From positions 19,779,501-19,843,500 of the forward strand of contig JAPQWV010000017.1 in the NCBI GenBank assembly GCA_027422505.1: a stretch of DNA of 64,000 nucleotides. Direction: 5' to 3'. This DNA is from Craterostigma plantagineum. Lineage: Eukaryota > Streptophyta > Magnoliopsida > Lamiales > Linderniaceae. The position numbers and the translations under genes are program-made. Shown here piece by piece: positions 53,687 through 64,000 of the stretch. Numbering within the stretch: the stretch's first letter is position 1; every line of letters begins with the position of its first letter. Below the pieces are notes generated by a model. That model was given only the letters and a program-made list of their open reading frames with translations, was not told the DNA's origin and made no database searches.

Positions 53687-55034
53687 TTAAGATAAATCTA
53701 GAAGTCTTAAAGCATTTCGAAAATAGGTAAACTTAGCTTCGGGGAGTGGCTTGGTGAAGATGTCCGTAACTTGCCGGTCTGTTGAGCTGATATCCTTGCT
53801 AAGCACGTGATCCATGATGAAGTGATTCCTGGTCTCTATGTGCTTCGTCTTGGAGTGAAGACCGGTTGCGTGATTGCGATGACACTCGTGTTGTCGCAGA
53901 AGATCGGCGTTTCTGACTCCTTCACGCCATAGTCCGCCAGTTGAAGTTGGATCCATAGGATCTGTGAGCAGCAACTCCCAGATGCTAGATACTCTGCCTC
54001 TGCTGTCTAGGTTACAATAGAGGTTTGCTTCTTCCAGTGGTGCGTCTCCGGTCTATCGTGCACCCTGCATAATCTGCATCCCTAAAGCCATGTAAGGATA
54101 AGCGGGAATCCTTGGGGTACCAAATACCGACATTGATTGTCCCGTTCAGGTACTTCAGTATCCTCTTGACTGCAATGTAATGGCTCTCCTTGGGGTCTGA
54201 CTGGAATCGAGCGCAGAGACCAACACTGTACATAATGTCCGGTCTGCTGGCTGTTGGATATGGTAGTGAACCTTTAATCCCCCGGTATCTGGTTACGTCC
54301 ACTGTTATTCCCCCTTCGTTCTTTTCAAGCTTGATTGATGCACTCAATAGTGTGGACGCTTCTGAGCAGTTGTCCATACCAAACCTTTTCAGCAGCTCCC
54401 TTGTATACTTCGCATGGTTGATGAAGGTTCTGTTTCCACCTGCTTTACTTGAAGTCCTAGAAAGAACGTCAGTTCGCCCATCATGCTCATCTCGAATTGG
54501 TCTTGCATCAGCTTGGAGAACCTTTTGCACAACTTCGGATTGGTTGAATCGAAGATAATATCATCGACATAGATTTGTACAACGAGCAGATCTTCCTCTT
54601 TGGTGTATCGGAACAGTGCCTTATCCACACTGCCAATAGAGAACTCATTGTCCGTTAGCAAGTTGGACAGAGTTTTGTACCATACTCTTAGAGCTTGCTT
54701 GAGTCCATAGAGTGCTTTCTAGACTACGTGGCTGGTAAAACTGGAAGTTGGCCACGTAGACTTCTTCTGAGATGCGCCCATTCAAAAATGCACTCTTGAC
54801 ATCCATCTGATAAACCTTGAAGTCTTTGAAGGCAGCATAAGCTAGGAAGATCCTGATTGCCTCCAGTCTGGCTACCGGTGCGAAAGTCTCACCATTGTCT
54901 ATCCCTTCTTCTTTCCGGTATCCCTGTGCACCTAGCCTTGCCTTGTTCCTCACCACTTCTCCATCTTCGTTCAACTTGTTCTTGAATACCCACTTGGCTC
55001 CAATCACAGTCTGAGTGGGTCTTGGAACAAGCAT
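53687..55034 (-). pseudogene. Copia-3 reverse transcriptase-RNase H
   Basis: [34 protein letters not shown] and LLVVQIYVDDIIF (about 54590) are the RT blocks. MMGELTFFLGLQVKQ follows. RNase H has HGFRDADYAGCTIDRRRTTG and the end TKHIETRNHFIMDHVLSK. Frameshifts near 54740, 54480 and 53990. Confidence 0.88.
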
Positions 55035-55102
55035 CCATACGTCAATGCTTTCGAACTGGTTCAGCCGCGATCCAGTCGCTGTCTCTGATTGCTTTTTCGA
55101 CC

Positions 55103-55446
55103 TTAAACGGTTGCACTTGAGAGATGAAGGCGTGGATGAACGAACACATTTGGATTGGACTGGCGCCTAGTCTTCATAGGCGTGGTTGGACCACCGATGA
55201 TTAACCTCCTTGGATGATTGAGTTTGATCCGGTTCCACCTGGTGGATTCCCCATCAATTTGATTATCCTCCTGAAGATTGACTGATTCCACTGCTTCTTC
55301 TGTTTGTTCTTCTGGTCTGGTCCACTCTGAGTCTTTTCTTCAATCACTAGTTGATCATGCTGAACTGGAACTTCTTCTGGTATTTGCTCGTTAGAGACTT
55401 CGGTGTCTCCAATTTCTGATTGGCATGTCTCTTTGGGTGTGCACAC
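55103..55446 (-). pseudogene. Copia-3 integrase-RT linker
   Basis: Gln/Glu-rich frames with ESVNLQEDNQIDGES and HPRRLIIGG. The start at 55446 reads across the deletion junction from LTR sequence, so the Met is accidental. Confidence 0.6.
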
Positions 55447-56403
55447 TTGGACGTTTTTCGGTTCTTAACCTGTTAAGGTTAGATACTGGTGCGTAATATT
55501 CGTGTGTGTGACTTTGTGCGGAAGCAAACCGTTCGGTTATGAACCAACACCAGATTGTGTTGTGATGTGCGTGTGTTTGTGACAGACAAAAATTTCTTTC
55601 TGGAAGTTCGGAGCAAAATCTCTTACGTCTCCCCTTCTTCCCCGCAAGAAAGGTATAACTAGAAGCCTCGGCTTACAACCCCCGTTGTACAACCTCCTTA
55701 CCTAGACTCACACAGTCAACCCACGCGACTATACTCGGCTAACTAAACTCCTAGTCCACACCAGACAGCTTTTTTACAGTCCGTCTCTTTCAAGAGCTTT
55801 TTACAGTACCTTGAGAAAACTCACTCACTAACCGAACCGGTCTAGTGCAGTGATGACAACACCTAATTCTTTTCTCGCTAAAGAACTTAACGGTTTGAAT
55901 GCTTGAGCTAATTCTCTCGTTCTAAAAATTCGTAAATGGTGAAGTAATGTCTTCAGCTTGCTTCCCTTCTACTTATAATTGGCTTGATGTTGAAGACCGT
56001 TGTGAGATAGCTCTTCATACCGGACAGAGCATTTAATGACTTTACCCAAAATGGATCTGTCCGGTCTTCGTTGCAGTTCGTGCTGTGCCATTTGCTTTAT
56101 TCCTTGTTCCACTTATCTTGACTTCAACTTGGTTCTTGCTTGCAGCCTTAAATTAATTGCTTGTCAGAAGTCTTCAACTTGTCGGCCTTGAGTATATTTG
56201 AATTTTAGTCCACGTGGCACATCTGGTATCGACATTCCGGTCTTCAATGAGCTTCCGGTAGTAGTCTTGATTCGGTTTCTGGCAGCGCTGATGAACTGCT
56301 GACTGGTATCCAGTTTCACCTATGTCTAACAGGTATACTAACTAAGTTGAGTTCAATCACCAAAATTGTTAATCTGAATTCTTTAAATTCAAGATTTCTA
56401 ACA
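55444..56403 (-). repeat. 5' LTR of Copia-3, missing its inner 36 bp
   Basis: Matches 50858-51783 from CACTTGGACGTTTTTCGG onward. Confidence 0.9.
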
Positions 56404-56563
56404 AATGTACTTTCCTTATGCAGTCTTGATCCAGTGTCATCTTGCGCTGATGATCTGCTGGCTGTATTAGGTTTCACCTATGTCTAACCGGTATACTTGC
56501 TAAGTTAAATTCAATCACCAAAACTATTAATCTATAATTAAATTCACTATTTCTAGCAGATGA

Positions 56564-56709
56564 AATCAACATATTTTATGGCGAAATTGTTATCATTGAA
56601 TCACAAGGGACATACGGATGATAAAATTATTTGTATTTCATGGGAGAGGAAAATTAATATGCAAAAAAGTAAAGGAATTTTCTCTAAGATTATTGTATTC
56701 TATCGGTAT
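56564..56709. other. intergenic sequence
   Basis: Short AT-rich segment; no gene. Confidence 0.4.
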
Positions 56710-56712
56710 TTA

Positions 56713-57662
56713 GAGCATCTCCAACCGAGCACCAAAACTCAAATTTGGAGTAAATTTACTCCAATCGAAGATCAAACTCAACTCAAAATGCGTTCCACAT
56801 TCTCTCTCTCCTCGTTTTGACGCATCTTTGCGTCTGAGATGGTTAGTATGCGATGGATTTTTTTATTTACAGCGAAGTCCCTACTTTTCTTTCCCTTTGT
56901 CGTATACCCGTGTTTGTGTGTCAGAAAAAGGAAGCGAAAGGCATATAAAAAAATAGAGTGATTGTTTCTTTCTCTCTCATAACTTTTCTTTCTCTCTCAT
57001 TCTCAGGGGAAGAAAGAGCTACAACTAACTTCTCTTCGTCTCTCTACGCTTCAATTTTTGTTTCATTTGCTCGCATCTGTAAGTTGTTTTCATTTGGGTT
57101 GCTTGTGTCATTATGGTTGCGGTGAGCTGGATGCTATGACGGCTTCAGCGATATAGTTCCTGATACTGTAAATGGAAAATAGTAAAAATAGCGTAGTAGC
57201 GAACAATTGTTAGATCATCATTTGAGAAGCTGAATACTGCAATAGACATGAATAGATTGCAGTGTTGGTCAATACAAAGTCAAATCGTTCGTCTTGAACA
57301 ACTAGGCATAATCTAACTTCAATCGGAGGACAAAAAGATGAAGCCCAAAGATAGCGAACACCATGTATGTGATCTGATCCAAAATTACCACCCATTTCAG
57401 GTGAAAAAATAAAGAGTACAAAATCTGATCCAAAATTACCACCCATTTCACGGATTTGTGAGTAAATCTAAAAATAGGTTAATTTGTAAAATTGTAAAAT
57501 ATATGTGTGGTATTGAAATTTGTAAAAATTGGTGTGAAAGTGAATATTACAAAATAGTCTATTGAGTTTGAGAATGAGTTGATCGGTTGGAGAAAAATTA
57601 CTGCAATTTGAGTTTGATAATGCGTTTGAGTTTGAGAATACGTTGCTCGGTTGGAGATGGTC
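56713..57662. mobile_element. PIF/Harbinger-like MITE (GAGCATCTCCAACCGAGCA)
   Basis: Inverted ends GAGCATCTCCAACCGAGCA and TGCTCGGTTGGAGATGGTC with TTA on both sides (56710-56712, 57663-57665). 950 bp. Inside is a direct repeat of ATCTGATCCAAAATTACCAC (57375 and 57425) and a CT-rich, gene-like leader around 57000-57070. No transposase. Confidence 0.85.
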
Positions 57663-57779
57663 TTAGAAATATATTATTAAAATTATGACACATACGAAGA
57701 TAAATGAAAGATATTGCAACAAATGATGTAAAACTGAACTATATCATAACAACATATTTTATACCATTTTCACCATAAC

Positions 57780-58477
57780 CAGACCCGTAGCTTCTATGAG
57801 GCCAATGAGGTGGTCGCCCCGGGCCCAGCTTTGGAAGGGGGCCCAATATTTTTTATACAATGTATATATATTATATATTATAGTAAGTTGGCTTTAATAA
57901 TTAAAATAGAAATTGTGCAAAAGATTGTTAGTTATAAATGCGCCTTAAAGTTAACAAAAGCGAGCAATTTTCCTTTTTATTAAATTTTTGCTCAAACAAT
58001 AAATATTACTTTTATCTTTTAAATTAGACGTCATTATCTTCCTATTTATCCAATCCAAAATTTCTCAAAACAATAATAGTGTTTATGTAGGTATTTTATT
58101 AACATTCAACTATAAAACATACCCTATCTGTTTTGAAATACAAATCGTTTATTGCATACATATTAAGAAATAAAACAAAATCTCTATTAATTAATTATTT
58201 TATACTATTAATCTAATTATTTTTATTTAAGATGAGGGGTAAAGTTGTAAAAGTTTTCAGTTATTTTTCTTGAAAAAAAAATAAAACGACTTGTATTAAA
58301 AAACAAAAACAAAAGTCTAAAACGACTTGTATTTCGAAATAGGTGGAGTATTTCTTTGACACTTACGATATAAATTTATGTTATATTTCGTGTTTCATTT
58401 GGAAAAAATATTAAATAAGGGTTTGGGTCCGAATTCGAGTTTCGCTTCAGGCCCCGACTTCTTCATCTACGGGCCTG
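57780..58477. mobile_element. hAT-like element with CAGACCCGTAG / CTACGGGCCTG ends
   Basis: The 11-bp ends match at 10 positions. Subterminal GGCCCAG/GGGCCCAAT and CAGGCCCCGACTT words support a structured element of 698 bp. CATAAC occurs next to both ends but in shifted position. The interior is AT-rich and non-coding. Confidence 0.65.
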
Positions 58478-60807
58478 ACATAACATATATATATATATAT
58501 ATACCTCAACCTCACATCATTGGTTGTTTGAAAAAAAAAAAGGAAACTTTAATCTTATCAGAAGCAAGTGTCCAAGTTAAAAGTTGAAAGAGGCCTATCG
58601 ATGCCCATTCTTTATACGGTTATTGAATAAATAAATCAGTACGCGAATTGAATTGGGTTAATGGTTCAAAACAAACAAACATCAAACAAAATATGGTCAC
58701 TAATATCATCGAGAAAACATTTAATTATATTAGTTCTCATTCAATCATGAATATAATATAAATTTACGAATCATTATGGATTACTCCAGTCAAAAATCCG
58801 TTGATAAAAAATGTCAAAGTTTCAAATTTGGCATCGCTGAGTATACACTTTTTGATACGTATACCGTATTTTTATATTGTGAAAATAAATCCCTTAACTT
58901 CATTAAATTTTGGTTTCGGATAAGTTTTTTGAACAATTAATCGAATTTTCTACTTGGCAACATTTCGTATCAGCATACAACTGAGTAGAAAGTATTTCGT
59001 GACAGTAGTTAAATAGGATATCCGCTCCGACTATTTTGTCGGAATACAACTCCAAATTTGGTTCGGCATCCGAAGTTAAAGGACTATTAAGTGAAATTGA
59101 AACTGATAGTAATCCAAACTTATATGCCTAAATTATATCAATGTGAATATATGGTAATTACATGACAACTAAGCACCCTACCCGTTGCATATCTTATATC
59201 TTATATAATTACAGAAATGTATGTGTTCTCAGCCGCGTGTCCCTTAAGTTTATAAAATAAATTTAATATACACTACCACTGACCACATGTTACTTCCACA
59301 ATAACTACACACTATCGACATAAATACTAATTTTATTTAACATATAATAATTACATATAGTTAATGATGTGCAGGGTAAAAAACTAGTAGTATTGAACTC
59401 TTTGTCATGCAGCATTATTGTGCTAACAGTGACTGTTGGTATCAATATATTTTTTTCACAATTCTTTTTCCTTTTAGTATGTTGGCAAGAAAGTATAAGT
59501 TTACCTAAAAAAAATGAAATATAGTAGAAAATCTTTATAAGTCACGATGTGCTCAAAAAAGCTCGAAAATATCAATGGAGCCTTTTATGACTTTTCTTGG
59601 GAATAAACCGGCGTTACTTACTTCAAGCTTTAATTATCCATCGAATATATCTATATAAAGAAAAAATTGATATCCTTTCCAAAAAAGAAAAAAATTGATA
59701 TAGATGCTAAATTCGATGGGCGGCATATAAATAATTAGGTTGACCATTGAAAAAACTACGATGTCTTGTTTTTTTATATGTAAACGAAATTATTCATATA
59801 TTAACAAGTAGAACGTACATTCATATATCCATATCTTGGGTGGGTCCCTCGTTAATAAAACCCACCCTCGTCCTTCGCCATTTCCCACTCTCCAACAACA
59901 CACATTATTGTTATATGACTTTTATTTCTCTTCATAATCGTGTCTGCGTGTGTAACTCAAACGCCAGCATGTAATAATAATAATCCCAATCAATTATATA
60001 TATTAAACTTATCAACACTCTATTTATACACCGACTTAAGCAACGTATTATATGAGATTTCTTGTAGGATATGAGGAGAAAATGAGCTCTTCATCGTCTA
60101 CTTCATCAGAAGAACCCACGGGCCGGGCCGGGCCGGGACGATCTTAAATGACCGATATGTCCTTGTAGGGAGATAAAGAACAAAGAAAGGTCGCGGGGTA
60201 TTATGGGATTCTATGTTTCGGGCTCTTAGTTGAAAGAAGCTTAGCTAGAGGCAAACAGAAAGGAGCCAGGCAACTATTTACGGGTTTTTTTTAATAAAAA
60301 GTTAGCCTTCTGTAGTTTTTTTTTTTTTTGTTTTTAAGTCATATTTTCATCGTCGGTTAAAACACATCAAGGTTGCTTATATGGCGTCTGATTTTTAGTA
60401 TATGAATCGAGTTTTTGACTTGTTCTTTTCTTGTTAGAGTTATTTGTTGGTTAGATCTGCGCTGACTCAACCCTAATATATGTAATGTCTTCTTTTGACG
60501 ATGGTTAAATGGCTCCATATATTTTATACAATCCAATGGAACTTGCTTCAATTCTATATATCTGATCTCTAATGTGAGGTTTCAACTCTAAATTAATACA
60601 TATCCCTAGAATATAGTCCTTAGTTTGATCCTATAATCTTGAAAACCAAATCTACATACAAGAGAAATATTTAGAATTAGGGTCCATTTAGTGGGTACGT
60701 ATTTATAGGCTTACATGTTGGGTTCAATCCTAATGGGCTTGTCGTATATCAAATTAGGTCTTGCATTTTCATTTTTACACTATCTTGTGGATTTACTAAC
60801 TCATGAT
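58478..60807. other. intergenic sequence without recognised genes
   Basis: A (TA)n run lies at 58486-58502. Around 59840-60160 the sequence looks more gene-like (CT-rich, then ATGAGCTCTTCATCG at 60082), but the frame ends after about 20 codons and no splice partner is evident. GGGCCGGGCCGGGCCGGGA stands at 60121-60139. Confidence 0.4.
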
Positions 60808-61010
60808 TAGGGTTGCAGACGAATCAAATCTAGTCGAGTCGAATATTATCATATTTAATTTGTATTCTTTTATTTTTCGAATTCCCATATTCTTATTTGA
60901 TATTAAAATCTATTCATAATCTATTGATAATATATTCAAATATATTCGTGAATATGCGAATATTCGGATTCGAATAATGTTTTTCATAAAACTTGTTTCT
61001 AAAAAAACAA
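60808..61010. mobile_element. truncated hAT MITE, same family as the split one at 4461
   Basis: TAGGGTTGCAGACGAATCAAATC followed by TAGTCGAGTCGAATATT and ATTCGAATATTCG words, the mirror of the right end at 19360-19395. The opposite end was not found before 61229. Confidence 0.7.
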
Positions 61011-61228
61011 ATAATATACGTAAGCAAAAAAAATTACCTAGCGAATGAAATTTACAGTTACGGCATAAACGGAAAACTTAGCAAAACATTTCACCGGTTC
61101 ATTCAATACATCTTTCAATAACACAAAAGATCTATCATCAATAAATTCCGACAATATTTGCCTAAGCTTGCTTCAATCATCACCTATGCAATATCACATC
61201 ATCCCGTTCTTCTTACATCTATAGAATA
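61011..61228. other. intergenic sequence before Copia-4
   Basis: No gene or repeat structure noticed. Confidence 0.4.
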
Positions 61229-61984
61229 TATTGGGAAATGCGAGCTAGCAACTCGCCGGGAATGGCCGAAAAAGTCACGGTTTGGAGCTAGGTCGAACTG
61301 ATGGAGTTTTAGCTGAAGAGAAGCTGCGATGTACAACAGCCGTTGAATTAGCTTGGCGCGCGATCTAATGGATCAAGTTTGAAGTCTGGAGATTAAACGA
61401 TGATCGTTAGATGAGGCGCGAACATGATCGATGGATGAGATTGAACGAGAGAGATGGCGTGGATTAAGAATCGTGGCCGCTAGATGGAAGTCGGACAGAT
61501 CAAATTGATGGCGCTATTTCACTAATAGAAACGTCATGTAACTTATGTGAATTCACGTGGGATGAACTGGGCGACGTGGAAACTCATGGAGCGTTGGATC
61601 GAAGCGATCGGACGGCTTGGATAATCTAGAGTCATGCTTAAGAAATGTTTCAGCTCATTAAATAACAGATTGCCTAGTTCGAGTGACCATCTTTGGGCGT
61701 CTGTATAATTTCGTAGAGTGAGAATCTCGGTGAGTGATAAACACGAAAGTTGTAGAGGCACGGCGGTCTGTAAACTTCGTGTTGGGATACGAAAGGAAGC
61801 TCGGTTGATCCGTGGAGGTAGGCCAAAGTTAGGGCCGAACCATGTTAAAACAGTTTGCAAGAGTGTGTGAGTTTAGGTGCAATTTCAATTCGATTGAGCT
61901 CCAAATAGCTCAATTCGATCGTAAACACTTGCATACATAGAAAATACATTGAATCCTCATTTGAGAGGTGCCATTTTCACAACA
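61229..61984 (+). repeat. 5' LTR of Copia-4
   Basis: Starts TATTGGGAAATGCGAGC (TG mutated to TA) and ends TTTTCACAACA. Rich in CGATGGATGAG/GATTAAACGATGATCG words. Confidence 0.75.
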
Positions 61985-62026
61985 CGTGGTGCGGTGAGCG
62001 TGGGCGCGAGCTCGGATCCCCGGAAA

Positions 62027-62920
62027 ATGGCCACCATGACAAAGCTCGAGATGGAGGTCTTCATTGGTGCGAATGATTTTGGGCTGTGGAAGCTCAAAAT
62101 GAAGGCCGTGCTCGTGGAGAAAGGCTTGGAGGAAGCCTTGAAACCGGATGCCAAAATGAAGCCATCGACACTAACCGCGGCGGCAAAGAAGAAGCTAAAG
62201 GAGAAAGCCTATTCCGCCATCATCCTATGCCTCTCGCACAGTGTTCTTCGGAAAGTGGCACGTGAGACCTCGGCGGAGGGACTATGGAAGAAGTTGGAAG
62301 CTCTTTACATGACCAACTCATTGGCAAGACGGCTCTACCTCAAACAAGCTCTTTATAGGTTCCAAATGGGGGATGAATCTGCCATTGAAGAGCATATTAA
62401 TCAATTTCAAAAGCCCGTATTGGATTTGCAAAATGTTGGAGAGGAGATGCAGGATGAGGATCAAGCGTTGTTGCTTTTGTGCTCATTGCCGACAAGCCAT
62501 GATTACTTCGAGGAGGCTCTTCTTTATGGGAGAGAGAAGCTTAGCATGGAGGATTTGATGGTAGCCCTAAGCACTAAGCAACGCAACACAAGGATCATTC
62601 CAAAGGTTGAGCTAAATTCGGCCGAGATGCTCAATGTGCAACATAAGTCCAATTCGAGGTGGAAGAAGAGCAAGGGGAAGGAGGTTGTTGAGCCTAGGAG
62701 GTGTTTCCATTGCAATGAGGTGGGTCACTTCAAGAGGAATTGCCCAAAGTTGCAAAATCGGGGAAGTTCCAACCAAACTAGCCATGTTGATGATGGTTTT
62801 GAGTATGCCGTGGTGTTAGCCATTTCCGATGAGGGGAGGAGGGAAGAAAGGATCTTAGACTCAGGGTCTAGCTTCCATATAACCTGCAAAGAGAGTGGTT
62901 GCATGACTTCAAGGAGCTAA
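62027..62920 (+). CDS. Copia-4 gag with start of protease
   Basis: The ATG at 62027 (AAAATGGCC context) is preferred over the upstream in-frame ATG at 61949, which lies in the LTR. The frame has the copia capsid motifs DFGLWKLKMKAVLVEKGLEE, GLWKKLEALYMTNSLARRLY and QALYRFQMGDESAIEEHINQ, then the zinc knuckle CFHCNEVGHFKRNC (C-x2-C-x4-H-x4-C). It ends with ILDSGSSFHITC, the D-S-G active site of protease, and is frameshifted right after. Gag looks intact, so this element could still supply capsid. Confidence 0.88.
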   Translation: MATMTKLEMEVFIGANDFGLWKLKMKAVLVEKGLEEALKPDAKMKPSTLTAAAKKKLKEKAYSAIILCLSHSVLRKVARETSAEGLWKKLEALYMTNSLARRLYLKQALYRFQMGDESAIEEHINQFQKPVLDLQNVGEEMQDEDQALLLLCSLPTSHDYFEEALLYGREKLSMEDLMVALSTKQRNTRIIPKVELNSAEMLNVQHKSNSRWKKSKGKEVVEPRRCFHCNEVGHFKRNCPKLQNRGSSNQTSHVDDGFEYAVVLAISDEGRREERILDSGSSFHITCKESGCMTSRS

Positions 62921-63118
62921 GAGGTAAAAAGGTTAAGGTGGGAGACAGAAAAAACTTCGAGGTTAGAGGCTATGGTTCAATTCGCATGAGGCTTGCAAGT
63001 GCGCTGTTGAGCATCCTCAAGGATGTCAGGTATGTTCCTGAACTTAAGAGGAATCTAATATCCATTGGTGCTTTGGATAGGAAAGGATTTAACACCCAAA
63101 TAGTAAGTGGAAATTGCT
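62899..63118 (+). pseudogene. Copia-4 protease continuation, other frame
   Basis: LHDFKELRGKKVKVGD, GYGSIRMRL and LKDVRYVPELKRNLISIGAL are the standard sequence after the copia protease active site. A TAG follows NTQIVSGNC and no pre-integrase zinc finger (WHRRLGH) is found. Confidence 0.82.
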
Positions 63119-63961
63119 AGTCAAAAGGCAAGTAAGGCTGATTCTGTCAGGCCGAAGAAGATAGTGTATCTACGTGCTCGAGGGTTGTTTTGTGGAGGCA
63201 AAGGCACACCATGAAACTAGGAAATGTGGTGGTTCAAATGGTGTTGGAGAGGTGCCCCAAAAGACTCGGGAAGAGGTAGAAACAGACGCCACAAAGCCGA
63301 AGCTCGCGGCTGAAATATGAAAATTTTGCTACTGACGAAAGGCAGTTCGAGATGGCATCTTGCGAGGAGCTTTCCGAGCCCGAGATGGAGTTGTTTGAGC
63401 CACGAGATGAAGGACCCTCATGACCACATGGCAGGGATGGATTTGAGGTGGAGAACAGCTCAAGCTCTGTGGAAGAAAACGAAGGAAATTCGACTGCAAA
63501 CTCGGCTGAAAAATCAGTTTGGTCTAAAACTGATAAATTTTGTTTTGCAGATTTTCGTGCAGATGATGGCTTGGATTCGAGGAAGGGCAAGAGGAAAGTT
63601 ATTTCCAGCCAAGGAAGAGTCTGTGGGGTGGCTAGGATGGAGGGATCTTCGAGCCGAACGAAGGAAGTGAGCTCAAGTGTTCGAATCGATTCTAAGTGGG
63701 AAATTCCAATCCAACTTGGGGTCGGCAAGTTCACTCTTGAGGCTCGCAGCTCCTAGGGAGCTGGTTGATCAACCGAGCAAGGGCGTATTGATCGAGGTGG
63801 AGCTTTGATGGGGTTTCGAAGCTCATGAAGCGTGATTCTTAGAACTGAAAAACAGAGGTATACTGTTTTTTTAAAGTTTGGGCCGAATTTTTTGGCATGT
63901 TTGGATAGCTCTGGAGATTCTGGGAGTTGGGATTGCGAGGTGGCTGTCTCAAGGTGGAGAT
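63119..63961 (+). other. Copia-4 non-pol filler with Ser/Glu-rich open stretches
   Basis: Between protease and the polypurine tract there is no integrase or RT. Joined frames read ASCEELSEPEMELFEPRDEG, VENSSSSVEENEGNSTANSA and KFCFADFRADDGLDSRKGKR. This could be the copia integrase-RT linker or sequence specific to this non-autonomous family. Not recognised. Confidence 0.45.
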
Positions 63962-64000
63962 TGTTGTGAAAGGCGAGCCAGCAACTCGCGATTGCCGGGA
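63962..64000 (+). repeat. start of the 3' LTR of Copia-4
   Basis: TGTTGTGAAAGGCGAGCCAG matches the beginning of the 5' LTR and runs off the window. Confidence 0.75.

Larger units (their letters stand above)
50822..56403 (-). mobile_element. Copia-3: SIRE-like copia element with large 5' internal deletion
   Basis: The flanks are a perfect AATGT (50817-50821 and 56404-56408). LTRs are 962 bp (50822-51783) and 960 bp (55444-56403). The right (5') LTR has lost its inner 36 bp, and the primer site, gag, protease and integrase are gone with it: LTR sequence joins the integrase-RT linker directly at 55443/55444. RT and RNase H remain in pieces. About 1.9 kb between RNase H and the 3' LTR is typical of Sirevirus-like copia elements, which carry an extra ORF there. 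Confidence 0.88.
41533..56558 (-). mobile_element. old copia LTR (solo LTR?) in three pieces, host of two nested elements
   Basis: Pieces 41533-41832, 50410-50821 and 56409-56558 join into one LTR of about 860 bp, homologous to the Copia-3 LTRs from TGTTAG to CTAGCA. Piece 1 has the CCAAGACCGGATGTG and GGAAGTTCGGAGC blocks, piece 2 the GTGAGATAGC block and piece 3 TAACCGGTATACTTGCTAAGTT. No internal retrotransposon sequence adjoins either end, so it is probably solo. Flanks GATGG and GATGA give a possible, imperfect target duplication. Confidence 0.8.
61229..64000 (+). mobile_element. Copia-4: plus-strand copia element lacking most of pol, cut by the window end
   Basis: The 5' LTR (61229-61984) and the start of the 3' LTR (63962-64000) share GCGAG(C)..AGCAACTCGC...CGGGA. 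Immediately before the second copy is CAAGGTGGAGATTG, a standard copia polypurine tract. Only gag and the start of protease remain; integrase, RT and RNase H are absent. The sequence between 63120 and 63961 is not pol. No convincing tRNA-Met primer site follows the LTR. It is the only plus-strand LTR element here. Confidence 0.85.

Noticed and set aside
60082..60150. Small Ser-rich ORF (MSSSSSTSSEEPTG) as a gene start
   Set aside because: Stops after about 20 codons in a GGGCC repeat, and no downstream exon or family match could be found.

Overview
The window is nuclear DNA from a flowering plant, most likely a eudicot. The tRNA-Asp-primed Athila Ty3/gypsy elements, Ty1/copia elements primed by initiator tRNA-Met, Mutator-like, hAT and PIF/Harbinger non-autonomous elements, a Helitron and plant-only protein families (plant mobile domain, DUF789) all point this way. 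Nothing supports a narrower taxon. It reads as gene-poor, probably pericentromeric or heterochromatic sequence. Almost everything recognisable is a transposable element, and most elements sit inside one another. One plausible intact host gene is visible: a two-exon, 98-residue ACT-domain protein (21553-22669, + strand).

Layout. 436-3699 is a Mutator-like element with a 9-bp target duplication. It carries a broken plant-mobile-domain gene (+) and the N-terminal half of a MULE transposase (-), which converge on one breakpoint. 4453-19403 is a hAT MITE split 11 bp from its left end by a 14.2-kb Athila element (4472-18688, - strand). That Athila has gag, protease, RT-RNase H, integrase, an env-position ORF and, on the opposite strand, a small gene-like unit of its own. 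20401-23512 holds MITEs around the ACT gene. 23576-28807 is a copia element and 28922-29322 a foldback MITE. 29858-35663 is a second copia element, interrupted by a PIF/Harbinger-like element that carries the last exon of a gamma-COP gene. 36587-38260 is a candidate Helitron carrying a DUF789 pseudogene. 38417-40829 holds two MITE-like elements and two simple or tandem repeats.

41533-56558 is a three-level nest. An old copia LTR, possibly solo, was hit once by an Athila-type element (41833-50404, itself containing a hAT MITE and a 5'-truncated LINE) and once by a copia of its own family (50822-56403, internally deleted). 56713-58477 holds two more non-autonomous DNA transposons. 58478-60807 has no gene I can recognise. 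61229-64000 is the left part of a plus-strand, pol-less copia element whose 3' LTR begins at 63962 and runs off the window.

Most unusual signals. (1) A repeated module built on the palindrome TCACGGCCGTGA occurs upstream of the TATA box in the Athila-1 LTRs, in an internal array of Athila-1, and in the LTRs of the unrelated copia-2. (2) The internal array lies between the env-position ORF and an antisense unit with a TATA box, a 54-codon membrane-peptide ORF and an AATAAA signal. (3) A hairpin with an invariant TCCT loop and compensating stem changes recurs beside polypurine-like tracts in both Athila elements. All similarity statements were made by eye; no search was run.
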